Assembly (NCBI RefSeq): GCF_017357425.1
Contig: NZ_CP014571.1
Location: forward strand, 1,054,001 to 1,118,000
Direction of reading: 5' to 3'
From: Arthrobacter sp. D5-1
GTDB taxonomy: Bacteria; Actinomycetota; Actinomycetes; Actinomycetales; Micrococcaceae
Length of the DNA: 64,000 nucleotides
Below, one piece after another: positions 9,701-21,899 of the stretch (its first letter is position 1; each line of letters opens with the position of its first letter). The notes below the pieces were generated by a model. That model worked only from the letters and a program-made list of their open reading frames with translations. It made no database searches and was not told the origin of the DNA. Position numbers and translations under genes: made by a program.

Positions 9701-10399
9701 AACCGCAAGTGGCATCACGGCACCATTACGTTCTCCCTGGTTTACGCCTTCACCGAGAACTTCCTGCTGCCCATCAGCCACGACGAAGTAGTTCACGGCA
9801 AGGGCTCAATGCTCCGGAAGATGCCCGGTGACCGCTGGCAGCAGCTGGCCAACCTCCGCGCCTTCTTCGCCTACCAGTGGGCGCATCCGGGCAAGCAACT
9901 CATCTTCATGGGCACCGAGTTCGGCCAGGAAGCCGAATGGTCCGAGCAGTATGGACTGGACTGGTTCCTGGCGGACATTCCGGCGCACCGCGGACTGCAA
10001 CTCCTGATCAAGGATCTCAACGAGCTCTACACCTCGACGCCCGCCCTTTACCAGCGGGACAACGATGCCGGCGGGTTCCAGTGGATCAACGGCGGGGATG
10101 CCGACCACAACGTCTTGTCCTTCATTCGCTGGGACCAGGATGGCAAACCGTTGGTCTGCGCTGTGAACTTCTCCGGCGGTCCGCATAAGGACTACATCCT
10201 GGGTGTGCCTGCAGCGGGGGAATGGACCGAAGTCCTGAACACCGACTCGGAAACGTACGGCGGCTCCGGAGTGGTGAATGCAGGTTCCCTGAAAGCCTCG
10301 TCACCCGGAACCGATGGCCAGCCCGCCGCGCTGACCGTTACTCTTCCTCCGCTCGGCGCCTCCTGGTTCGCGCCGGCCGGGCAGCCTCGGCGTTCGTAA
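6713..10399 (+). CDS. Maltokinase fused to 1,4-alpha-glucan branching enzyme
   Basis: One 1228-residue reading frame joins two enzymes. Residues 1-487 are a maltokinase (Mak/Pep2) that makes maltose-1-phosphate with ATP; the catalytic loop HGDLHLGQILL is at residues 329-339 and an ILDFEGEP metal-binding motif follows. Residues 488-1228 are a complete GlgB: an N-terminal beta domain, a CBM48 module (WAPNAQAVRVKGDFNGW), and a GH13_9 barrel with the nucleophile in GLRVDAVASM (Asp903) and the acid/base in IIIAEEST. The junction contains an ATG at 8174 preceded by GGAAGG, at the position where a separate GlgB would start. Together with GlgE and TreS this completes the GlgE pathway. Confidence 0.95.
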   Translation: MSKANLNPSIEGLLRHWLPGKRWFPVQSPDFALEQVGAVSLPGTHGDTAFEVVLLAVTHRTADGGPRTDVVQVPLSYRSQPLVDAPAALLGEFTDDSGLRLVYDAVYDSDFVTAWLELMRSEGSVGGARGHLTRGRVALPENPTSVRVLSGEQSNTSVIIDDGDSAAIVKIFRVLAAGKNPEVELGAALTAAGTAEVPATLGWITGSWEGPASNGSAPATGELTVAHEFLLGGLDAWRLAVEAAAAGKDFTAEARGLGAATATVHARLAETFGTQDGQEQGPNIIAAVARRVRQSWAEAASAVGPYDGNLDQLLAALDPRDVGQLQRVHGDLHLGQILLVPADESVSGDDGRPGRWAILDFEGEPLRTIDERNSPDLPLRDVTGMLRSFDYAAGAATRENSHANVPETWVDDCAAAFLEGYSDVTPGTIDRRSPLFVALWLDKALYEVVYELRNRPDWLSIPVNASRRILDNTSRGKHAAATAEGNDMTGSARTERPRVPLHVDSETLERVAAGAYHAPHSVLGAHLDDHGHVTVRTVKHLAKSVAVVTESGRTDMEHEAHGVWAAVLEPLQAGHVPDYRLEVVYDVEPVTIDDPYHYLPTVGEVDLHLIGEGRHERLWDVLGAHVQHYRSALSEVDGVSFAVWAPNAQAVRVKGDFNGWDGRQHGMRSLGSSGVWELFIPGVVAGACYKYEILTKSGHWIEKADPLAFGTEVPPLTASRVVDTSYRFKDAEWMTARAAKDPHNSPMSVYEVHLGSWRLGLGYKELAKELVDYVKWLGFSHVEFMPVAEHPFGGSWGYQVTSYFAPTSRFGHPDEFRFLVDSLHQAGIGVLLDWVPAHFPKDSWALAQFDGQPLYEHSDPALGEHPDWGTLIFDFGRSEVRNFLVSNALYWLEEFHIDGLRVDAVASMIYLDYSREEGQWKPNKFGGRENLEAISFMQEVNATVYKSHPGAIIIAEESTAFPGVTAPTNHGGLGFGLKWNMGWMHDSLKYISEDPINRKWHHGTITFSLVYAFTENFLLPISHDEVVHGKGSMLRKMPGDRWQQLANLRAFFAYQWAHPGKQLIFMGTEFGQEAEWSEQYGLDWFLADIPAHRGLQLLIKDLNELYTSTPALYQRDNDAGGFQWINGGDADHNVLSFIRWDQDGKPLVCAVNFSGGPHKDYILGVPAAGEWTEVLNTDSETYGGSGVVNAGSLKASSPGTDGQPAALTVTLPPLGASWFAPAGQPRRS

Positions 10400-10430
10400 T
10401 CACCCAATAGGGCAGTAGGTCTTCAGGCGG

Positions 10431-10465
10431 AGAGGGCCCGGATCCAGGATTCCGGTCCCTCTTCC
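10431..10465 (+). terminator. Possible terminator after the glucan operon
   Basis: An imperfect stem pairs AGAGGG with CCCTCT around an inner CGGA/TCCG pairing, followed by a pyrimidine stretch. It lies 30-65 bases past the mak-glgB stop and upstream of the rRNA promoters, a sensible place to end the glgE-treS-mak-glgB transcript. Confidence 0.4.
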
Positions 10466-10516
10466 CTTTGTTTCCGGGGATTTTGCCAGGCTAAGCGACC
10501 GTGTCGTTGCCGGGTT

Positions 10517-10545
10517 TTGCCATCGCGGGGAAGTAGGGGTATAGT
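10517..10545 (+). promoter_or_regulatory. rRNA operon promoter P1
   Basis: TTGCCA (10517-10522) and TATAGT (10540-10545) are separated by 17 bp, a good sigma-70-type promoter about 360 bp upstream of the 16S gene. No other strong candidate lies closer to the mak-glgB end. Confidence 0.6.
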
Positions 10546-10624
10546 TAGTACCCGCGCTGCTCCCCAGTGGAGGACGGTGAAGCTGACAAGAAACCGCAAG
10601 GAAAATCAAGTCAAGTTCGCCGAT

Positions 10625-10653
10625 TTGACCCGGAGGCAGGCAGCGTGTAAGTT
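10625..10653 (+). promoter_or_regulatory. Possible second rRNA promoter P2
   Basis: TTGACC (10625-10630) and TAAGTT (10648-10653) have an exact 17-bp spacer. Tandem promoters are common for actinobacterial rRNA operons, but this one rests on sequence match only. Confidence 0.45.
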
Positions 10654-10713
10654 TGAAAAGTTGCTCCGGAGCGATCCAGCGAAGGCTGGTGGTACTGCTC
10701 TGGGATTGTGACC

Positions 10714-10753
10714 TGTTGTTTGAGAACTCAATAGTGTGCCAAGTTTGTTGATA
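10714..10753 (+). promoter_or_regulatory. rRNA leader element and 5' arm of the 16S processing stem
   Basis: The sequence GTTGTTTGAGAACT occurs here and again at 12815, ahead of 23S, the arrangement expected of a boxA-like antitermination or leader element. Bases 10737-10753 can pair, with small bulges, with 12536-12561 downstream of 16S, so they probably form the base of the RNase III stem that excises pre-16S. Confidence 0.5.
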
Positions 10754-10904
10754 CCGATTGTTTTATTGATTGGTTGAAATTATGGCTGGATCATTGCGCA
10801 CCCCCGTGTGTGGTGGTCTGGTTTTCAGCTGGTTTCGAATTTTGTGCAGCCGTGCCGGCCGTTATTTCCGGTGGGTGTGGTTGTGTCTGTTTGATTTGTT
10901 TTTC

Positions 10905-16118
<5,214 letters not shown>

Positions 16119-16136
16119 ACCACACAACACACTGCA

Positions 16137-16167
16137 CGCGTCCACTATGTGGTTCCCGAACAACAAC
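16137..16167 (+). other. 3' arm of the 23S processing stem
   Basis: These 31 bases are an almost exact reverse complement of 12812-12842 upstream of 23S. The long duplex would bring the ends of pre-23S together for RNase III cleavage. Confidence 0.65.
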
Positions 16168-16275
16168 CCGCACCAAGGGTTGCCGGAACCAACAACTAAA
16201 TAACAACACCACAGTTGTAACCACAAAGTCTTCCCACCCACCCCCACCAACAAGGGGGCCGGGACGGGTAACAGA

Positions 16276-16394
16276 GTTACGGCGGTCATAGCGTGGGGGA
16301 AACGCCCGGTCCCATTCCGAACCCGGAAGCTAAGACCCACAGCGCCGATGGTACTGCACCCGGGAGGGTGTGGGAGAGTAGGACACCGCCGGAC
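16276..16394 (+). rRNA. rrf: 5S ribosomal RNA
   Basis: The 5S gene begins GTTACGGCGGTCATAGCG and ends ACACCGCCGGAC, with the closing stem GGCGG/CCGCC and the conserved CCGAACCCGGAAGCTAAG in the middle. About 119 nt, complete. It is the last gene of the rRNA operon and is followed directly by a strong terminator. Confidence 0.96.
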
Positions 16395-16406
16395 AACCAT
16401 TAAGGC

Positions 16407-16435
16407 AAGAGCCCCGACCACAGGTCGGGGCTCTT
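16407..16435 (+). terminator. rRNA operon terminator
   Basis: A perfect 13-bp stem (AAGAGCCCCGACC with its complement, 3-nt loop) lies 12 bases past 5S and is followed by CCCCTTT, a classic intrinsic terminator. Confidence 0.9.
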
Positions 16436-16723
16436 CCCCTTTAACCACCCTTACCACCCCCTTCAAATTCCTGCGCCGGCGGTAGAGTTGGTGGTCATGG
16501 AAAACCTCTTCAGCCACCCCGCCTCTGAACCCGAACCGTCCCAGCAGGCAGGCGACGCACTTCAGCCGCTCATCTTCACTGTTGTGGTGCCCACCAACGT
16601 TTCGCATGCTTTCCAGGGATTCACTGATCATCCGCACCTGTGGTGGCCGCTGGAGCAGGAAAGCGTGTTTGGTGGCTCTTCGCGGTTGATGGTGAAACAG
16701 GTTCCGTGTCTTGAAATCTGAAG

Positions 16724-16787
16724 GGCTCGTAGCCCTGCTGTGATGGATGTTCTCTACGCATTCATCAAGAGTCAGGAGCTACGAGCC
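16724..16787 (+). repeat. Inverted repeat spanning the transposase start
   Basis: GGCTCGTAGC (16724-16733) and its exact complement (16778-16787) enclose the GTG/ATG start codons at 16740 and 16743. In RNA this stem would hold the initiation region in a loop, a possible brake on transposase translation. Confidence 0.5.
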
Positions 16788-18077
16788 TTGAACGAGCCTA
16801 CTTCGCCGCGCCCCGATGCTGCCACCGCCATTTTCAACCTGCCCGACTACCGGGTCACCGGCACCGAGGTCCTCGCCTTCGGGCAGCGACGGATCCGCGT
16901 CGTGGCCACCGCCGAGGCCGGCTGCCCGTCCTGCGGCGTGATCAGCACCCGCGTGCATTCACGCCGGTCACAACGCCTGCGTGACATCCCTGTCGCCGGC
17001 CCGGTCGAAGTGGTCTGGGCCAAGCGGAGGTTCTTCTGCGATGAGTACCTGTGCCCCCGCCGGACATTCACCGAGGAGACAGCCGAGGTACCGCGCCGGG
17101 CACGGTCCACCCGCCGGCTCCGTGAGGCCCTGGTGGCCGCCGTGATCGGTTCCGGGAGGGCCGCCGCCGAGGCTGCCTCTTCATTCGGTGTCTCGTGGTG
17201 GCTTGTCCAGCGGGCACTGGATTCCGCGGCGCTGACGCTGCCCGATGTCGATGCCCTGGCACCGCGGATGCTCGGCATCGATGAACACCGCTACCGGTCC
17301 GTGCGGTTCTTCCGCGACCCTGCCACGAAGGCCTGGAAACGCTACGAACCCTGGATGACCACCATCGTCGATCTCGACACCGGACAAGTCCTCGGGATCG
17401 TTGACGGCCGCGACAGCGAGGGGGTAGGAGACTGGCTGTTCGCCCGCCCGCTTCAGTGGCGGCTGGGCGTGCAGGTCGTTGCCATCGACCCCTCGGCGGC
17501 GTTCCGCAATGCCCTGCGGATGTGGCTTCCACGCACCGCTGTCTCAGTCGACGCGTTCCACCTGGTCAAGCTCGGCAACGACATGCTCACCGAAGTCCGG
17601 CAACGACTCACCCAGCAGACCCATGGTCGGCGGGGGCGCTCCATCGATCCGGTCTGGGCCAACCGGCGACTGCTCCTGCGCGCCGGGGACACGCTCTCGG
17701 ATCGGGCCCGGGACAGGCTCAGCAACGTGTTCGCGACCGACGATGTCACCGGGAAGCTGCAGGCCGCGTGGCTGGTCAAGGAACAGCTCCGGGCCCTGCT
17801 GACTACCGGCTCTCTTGCCGACGCTGCCGCCGCGAAGGACCGGCTGCAGGTCCTGGTCGAGCGAGCCGCGCAGCCGGAGACGAACCGGCTGTGGCGCACA
17901 ATCTGCCGGTGGTGGAAAGAGATCGAAGTCCTCATTGTCACCGGTGCGACAACCGCGAAAGTGGAAGCCAACAACACCGCGATAAAACACATAAAGAGGA
18001 CGGGTCGGGGATTCACCAACGCACGCAACTACAAAACCCGTATCCTGTTGCGCAGTGCCGCCAGAACAGCGGCATGA
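16740..18077 (+). CDS. ISL3-family transposase
   Basis: This DDE transposase moves the surrounding insertion sequence. From the upstream GTG it has 445 residues. An N-terminal zinc ribbon is visible as CPSC followed about 40 residues later by the second Cys pair (FCDEYLCPRR). The likely catalytic triad is Asp181 (GIDEHR), Asp271 (VDAFHLVK) and Glu409 (VEANNTAIK), the last in the conserved KHIKRTGRGF context. Start choice is uncertain: GTG 16740, ATG 16743 or TTG 16788 are all possible. No frameshift or stop is seen, so the protein is probably functional. Confidence 0.93.
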   Translation: MMDVLYAFIKSQELRALNEPTSPRPDAATAIFNLPDYRVTGTEVLAFGQRRIRVVATAEAGCPSCGVISTRVHSRRSQRLRDIPVAGPVEVVWAKRRFFCDEYLCPRRTFTEETAEVPRRARSTRRLREALVAAVIGSGRAAAEAASSFGVSWWLVQRALDSAALTLPDVDALAPRMLGIDEHRYRSVRFFRDPATKAWKRYEPWMTTIVDLDTGQVLGIVDGRDSEGVGDWLFARPLQWRLGVQVVAIDPSAAFRNALRMWLPRTAVSVDAFHLVKLGNDMLTEVRQRLTQQTHGRRGRSIDPVWANRRLLLRAGDTLSDRARDRLSNVFATDDVTGKLQAAWLVKEQLRALLTTGSLADAAAAKDRLQVLVERAAQPETNRLWRTICRWWKEIEVLIVTGATTAKVEANNTAIKHIKRTGRGFTNARNYKTRILLRSAARTAA

Positions 18078-18438
18078 ACATCCCTCACGGCAGAACGTTC
18101 ACCACGAACCGTGAAGAGCCTGTTTGGTGCGGGGTCCCATGTTGAGTTTGAAGAGAACCTGATTCTTGAAACGGCCGAGGACGGCCGGACGTCGGTGTGG
18201 GGCACTATTGATGACTGGCAGCCCCCGCTGTCCTTCCACGCCAGCTGGTACCCGGCTGGAACGCCGTTGTGGTCCACGGAGATCCGGGTTGTTTTTGGTG
18301 CCGTGGATGAGGGCACGGAGGTACGCCTGATCCACGACGGGTGGGAAGGTGCCGAGGATCCGGTAGCGTCCAGGGCATCTTACGCCGAGGGCTGGCCCCG
18401 CGTGCTGGCATGCTACGTACGGTTCATGGGTGGAGCCA

Positions 18439-18960
18439 GTGCCTAGGGTCCGCCGGCTCCAACCCAGTGATTGGCGTTTGCTGCGTGAGGTGCGGCTGGA
18501 GATGCTCAAAGACACACCTATGGCTTACGTGGAGAGCCTGGAGTCAGCGCGGCGGCAGACCGATACGCAGTGGCAGGAACGTGCGGCTGCAATGTCCAGG
18601 AACTGCAGCCTTACATTGGTTGCCGATGCAGGCCAGGACGGCAGCACCTTCTGCGGATTGATGCGTGTGGTGGTCAAGGACCGCCAAAGCACGGAGAAGC
18701 CGCTGCAGGCCATGCTGCTCAGCGTCTACGTGGCACCCGGGCACCGGGGGCTGGGATTGGCCGACGAACTCCTCAACGAGGCGTGCAAAGCCGCCTCGGA
18801 AGAACTCGCCGCCGGGAGCATCCAGCTGGGGGTGCATGAGGACAATTCAAGGGCGCTGGCCTTCTACCGGCGTCACGGTTTCGAGACCACGGGTGCCAGC
18901 AGGCCTTATCCGCAGGACACTTCCAAGCTTGAGCTCACCATGGAGCGCCAGCTGTCGTAG
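18439..18960 (+). CDS. GNAT-family N-acetyltransferase
   Basis: This 173-residue protein should transfer an acetyl group from acetyl-CoA to an amine. The acetyl-CoA loop is clear as SVYVAPGHRGLGLADELLNEA, interrupted in the usual GNAT way by the R-G-x-G core, followed by LGVHEDNSRALAFYRRHGFE, the canonical C-terminal GNAT motif. GTG codons at 18430 and 18439 are both possible; both overlap the end of the SRPBCC gene. The insertion element upstream probably cuts it off from its original promoter. The substrate is unknown. Confidence 0.88.
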   Translation: MPRVRRLQPSDWRLLREVRLEMLKDTPMAYVESLESARRQTDTQWQERAAAMSRNCSLTLVADAGQDGSTFCGLMRVVVKDRQSTEKPLQAMLLSVYVAPGHRGLGLADELLNEACKAASEELAAGSIQLGVHEDNSRALAFYRRHGFETTGASRPYPQDTSKLELTMERQLS

Positions 18961-18991
18961 CAGTCGACTCGAGGAGCACAGCAAGAAGCTG

Positions 18992-20014
18992 CTAGAAGGT
19001 ACCTGCTTTGGGAACCGCGGTACTGGAGCGCACCACCAGCTTAGTGGGGTGTTCGGTATCGGCAGGTTCCAGGACGAGGTCCTTGGTGATGGCACCCAAC
19101 AAGGTGCGGACGGCCAGCGCTCCTTGGCCTTTGGCGTCCTGGTCGATGGTGGTCAAGCCCAGGACATTGCCGAGATCATGTCCGTCGATCCCCATGACCG
19201 AGAGGTCATCCGGGATGCGGAGCCCGAAGTCCCGCGCCGCGAGGATGGTGCCGATGGCCATTTCGTCGGAGGCAGCGAAGACGGCGGTTGGCCTGTCCGG
19301 GGCACTGGCCAGCAGCTGCCGTGCCGCAGCGTAAGCGCCTTCAATGGTGAAGTCAGCGGAAACGATCCATTCGGGCCTGACGGGACAGCCGGCGTCGTTC
19401 ATTGCTTCTTCGAATCCGCTCCGACGCGTTCCTGGAAGATGGAAGTCCTGGTCGTAGGCTTCGTTGCCGGTGATGTGCGCGATCTTGGTGTGCCCCAGAC
19501 CGAGCAGGTGGTTGGTGGCCTTTCGCGCGATCGAGGAGTCGTCGATCCTGATGGTTGATGCTCCGGGTAAGGGCCCGCCAATTCCGACGATCGGCCGGTG
19601 CATGGCGTGGAGCTGCTGGAGCTCGTCCTCGCTCAGTTCCAGCGATACCGCGATGACCGCGTCCACCCGCTTGCGCAACAGGAAGTCGTTGAAGACGCTG
19701 TGCCGGTGCTCGGGGTTTTCCCCGATGTTGTACAGGGTGAGGTCGTACCCCGCTTCAAGCAGCGCGGCCGATGCGCCCTCGATCACCGCTGAGAAGAACC
19801 AGCGGTGGACCGAGGGCACCACCAAGCCAACGTTGTGCGTGCGCCCGGAGGCCAAGCTGGAGGCGTGGTAGGACAGCACGAAGCCCAGCTCTGATGCGGC
19901 GGCGCGGGCACGCTCCCGGCTGGTCGGCGATACATTGCCCTTGCCGCTGAGCGCCCGTGACACGGTGGCAACGGACAGCCCTGCTCGCTCGGCCACGTCC
20001 TTGATGCCCGTCAT
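18992..20014 (-). CDS. LacI-family transcriptional regulator of the alpha-glucosidase gene
   Basis: A 340-residue LacI/GalR repressor with the N-terminal helix-turn-helix (IKDVAERAGLSVATVSRALS, residues 4-23) and the periplasmic-binding-like sugar domain (GLVVPSVHRWFFSAV onward). The ATG at 20014 has AGGAG five to six bases upstream. It lies 19 bp downstream of the GH13 alpha-glucosidase on the same strand, so the pair is co-transcribed and the regulator most likely controls both through the LacI-type palindromes at 21792 and 21879. The inducer is probably an alpha-glucoside, inferred from the neighbour. Confidence 0.9.
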   Translation of the reverse strand: MTGIKDVAERAGLSVATVSRALSGKGNVSPTSRERARAAASELGFVLSYHASSLASGRTHNVGLVVPSVHRWFFSAVIEGASAALLEAGYDLTLYNIGENPEHRHSVFNDFLLRKRVDAVIAVSLELSEDELQQLHAMHRPIVGIGGPLPGASTIRIDDSSIARKATNHLLGLGHTKIAHITGNEAYDQDFHLPGTRRSGFEEAMNDAGCPVRPEWIVSADFTIEGAYAAARQLLASAPDRPTAVFAASDEMAIGTILAARDFGLRIPDDLSVMGIDGHDLGNVLGLTTIDQDAKGQGALAVRTLLGAITKDLVLEPADTEHPTKLVVRSSTAVPKAGTF

Positions 20015-20033
20015 GCCGCTCCTAGGTGAAAAA

Positions 20034-21761
20034 TCAGCTGACTGTCAGCCAGATTGTCTCCCCTGAGCCTAGTTGATCAGCGCCTGATGCAGGGGCGCTG
20101 CGCAGGATGGTGCTACCGGCCGGGAGCGGCAGGGGATCGGGGCCTACGTTCATGATCACCAGGGTGTTGCCATTCAGGTACGCCAGCGAAGACCAAGTGC
20201 AGTAGTCCTCAACCCAGGCCAGGGAACCTTGCCCGAGCCGGAGCGTGGCGCGTTCGGTGAGCATGGCGCGGTACAGGTTAAGGTGCGACGCCGGATCGGA
20301 CTCCTGCAGGTCCCTCGCCAGCGTGGGCCAGGACTCGGGCTGCGGCAACCAAGGGTCCATGCCGCTGCCAAACCCGGAGTGGGGTTCGGCCGAACGCCAA
20401 GGGAGCGGCACGCGGCAACCGTCGCGGCCGATACGGGCTCCGCCGGTGCGGGCGAAAGTGGGATCCTGGCGCATGCTGCCGGGAATGCTGGAAGAATCGG
20501 GCAGGCCCAGTTCTTCGCCCTGGTAGAGGTATGCGCCGCCTGGGAGGCCGAGCATGAACATGGTAGCCGCGGCAGCCCGGCGTCGTCCGAGTTCTTCGTT
20601 GGGCTGCGCGTCATCGGGGCCGATGCCGTCTCCGTCGCGGGGACCAGGTCCGTCGTACCCGAAGCGTGAGACGTGCCGGACAACATCATGGTTGGACAGT
20701 ACCCACGTGCTGGGGGCGCCGACGGCGTCGAGGGACACCAACGAGTCGGTGATGATGTGGCGCAGGCGATGTACGTCCAGGCCGGCGTGCAGGTAAGGGA
20801 AGTTGAAGGCCTGGTGCATTTCATCAGGGCGGACCCACTGCGCCAGTCGGGGGAGCGGATCCACATTGGCTTCCGCACAGAGGATTCGGTCCGGGCCGTA
20901 CTCTTCCAGGATGGAACGCCACCGGCGGTAAATGTCGTGGAGGGCAGGCTGGCCGAACATCGGAGCGTCCTGGCCCGGGAAACCATCGGAGCTGTTGCCG
21001 TCGGCGCGGCCGCCCCAGTTGGGCAGGCCGGCTGCCTTGACCAGCGCGTGGGCTACGTCCACCCGGAAGCCGGAGATGCCGCGGTCCAGCCAGAACCGGA
21101 GCACGCGTTCGAATTCAGCGTGGACGGCTGGGTTGTCCCAGTTGAAGTCCGGCTGCGAGGAGTCGAAGAGGTGCAGGAACCATTGACCGGGCTGACCGTT
21201 CGGCTCGGTGATACGCGTCCATGCCGGACCGCCGAAGTGCGACTGCCAGTTGTTGGGCGGCTCGCTGCCGTCGTGCCCCTGGCCGTCGCGGAAGATGAAC
21301 ATCTCCCGCTCCACGCTGCCTGCACCCGCGGCAAGTGCTGCTTGGAAGGCGACGTGCTGGTCGGAGCAGTGATTGGGGACGAGGTCCGCGATGACGCGCA
21401 GGTTGAGCCTGTTGGCTTCGGCGATGAGGGCGTCGAAGTCGGCCAAGGTGCCAAACAGGGGATCGACGTCGCAGTAGTCGCTGACGTCATAACCCGCGTC
21501 CCGCTGGGGTGAGCGGTAGAACGGCGACAACCACACGGCGTCGACGCCCAACGCCGCCAATTGCGCGAGTTCAGCGGTGATGCCCGCCAAGTCTCCGACG
21601 CCGTCGCCGTTGAGGTCCCGGAACGAGCGCGGATAGATCTGGTAGATCACAGCGGAACGCCACCAACCGTGGGCCGCGGAGGCATCGTGGATCGGGGTCA
21701 GCTGCGTAAAAGCTGCAGTGGGCTCGTGGGTCGCAACCGAGAGCAATGAATCAACGGACAT
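20034..21761 (-). CDS. GH13 alpha-glucosidase (oligo-1,6-glucosidase type)
   Basis: This 575-residue cytoplasmic enzyme should hydrolyse short alpha-glucosides such as maltose, isomaltose or sucrose. The barrel starts at WRSAVIYQIYPRSFRDLNGDG and shows VWLSPFYRSPQRDAGYDVSDY, the nucleophile in GFRVDVAHAL (Asp235), the acid/base in LCAEANVDP (Glu297) and LSNHDVVRH. The reading frame stays open upstream to 22121, but family alignment supports the ATG at 21761. No Shine-Dalgarno site precedes it, while a -10/-35 pair lies so close that the mRNA should be leaderless. It forms an operon with the LacI gene. Confidence 0.92.
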   Translation of the reverse strand: MSVDSLLSVATHEPTAAFTQLTPIHDASAAHGWWRSAVIYQIYPRSFRDLNGDGVGDLAGITAELAQLAALGVDAVWLSPFYRSPQRDAGYDVSDYCDVDPLFGTLADFDALIAEANRLNLRVIADLVPNHCSDQHVAFQAALAAGAGSVEREMFIFRDGQGHDGSEPPNNWQSHFGGPAWTRITEPNGQPGQWFLHLFDSSQPDFNWDNPAVHAEFERVLRFWLDRGISGFRVDVAHALVKAAGLPNWGGRADGNSSDGFPGQDAPMFGQPALHDIYRRWRSILEEYGPDRILCAEANVDPLPRLAQWVRPDEMHQAFNFPYLHAGLDVHRLRHIITDSLVSLDAVGAPSTWVLSNHDVVRHVSRFGYDGPGPRDGDGIGPDDAQPNEELGRRRAAAATMFMLGLPGGAYLYQGEELGLPDSSSIPGSMRQDPTFARTGGARIGRDGCRVPLPWRSAEPHSGFGSGMDPWLPQPESWPTLARDLQESDPASHLNLYRAMLTERATLRLGQGSLAWVEDYCTWSSLAYLNGNTLVIMNVGPDPLPLPAGSTILRSAPASGADQLGSGETIWLTVS

Positions 21762-21767
21762 GAACAC

Positions 21768-21805
21768 ATCGTAGAAGAGAATTCCCCAAAGTGTAAACGT
21801 TTCCA
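21768..21805 (-). promoter_or_regulatory. Promoter with overlapping LacI-type operator for the alpha-glucosidase operon
   Basis: On the minus strand TTTACA (complement of 21792-21797) and TACGAT (complement of 21768-21773) are 18 bp apart and predict transcription starting at the ATG itself. The palindrome TGTAAACGTTTCCA (21792-21805), typical of LacI-family operators, covers the -35 box, so repressor binding would block polymerase. Confidence 0.65.
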
Positions 21806-21878
21806 GTCCTAAGGCTACTGTCTTTGCAATGCGACCGACGGCTGGGCTTTTCAAATTCGCATGCCGCCCTGTACTTAG

Positions 21879-21892
21879 TGGAAGCGCTTGCA
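21879..21892. promoter_or_regulatory. Second LacI-type operator
   Basis: TGGAAGCGCTTGCA is a near-perfect palindrome with the central CG dyad of LacI/GalR operators. It lies 87 bp from the operator at 21792, a spacing that would allow looping, or it may have served the decayed GH13 gene beside it. Confidence 0.55.
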
Positions 21893-21899
21893 GTTGATT

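Larger units (their letters stand above)
16674..18120 (+). mobile_element. ISL3-family insertion sequence, 1447 bp
   Basis: The element is bounded by inverted repeats that both begin GGCTCTTC; the first ~24 bases agree at most positions. It is flanked by a perfect 8-bp direct repeat, TGTTTGGT (16666-16673 and 18121-18128), the target duplication length expected of the ISL3 family. It carries one intact transposase on the plus strand. The exact duplication and intact frame suggest a recent insertion that may still be active. Confidence 0.93.
16497..18446 (+). pseudogene. SRPBCC (AHSA1-like) domain gene split by an ISL3 element
   Basis: The 5' part (16497-16673, 59 codons) and the 3' part (18129-18446) rejoin in frame when the insertion and one copy of its 8-bp target duplication are removed, giving about 164 residues. 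The rebuilt protein has the START/Bet v1-type pattern LIFTVVVPTNVSHAFQGF at the N-terminus and the LIHDGWE-SYAEGWP ending seen in AHSA1-like small-molecule-binding proteins. The disrupted gene cannot make the full fold. The downstream acetyltransferase overlaps its stop codon by a few bases, so the two were translationally coupled before insertion. Confidence 0.85.
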
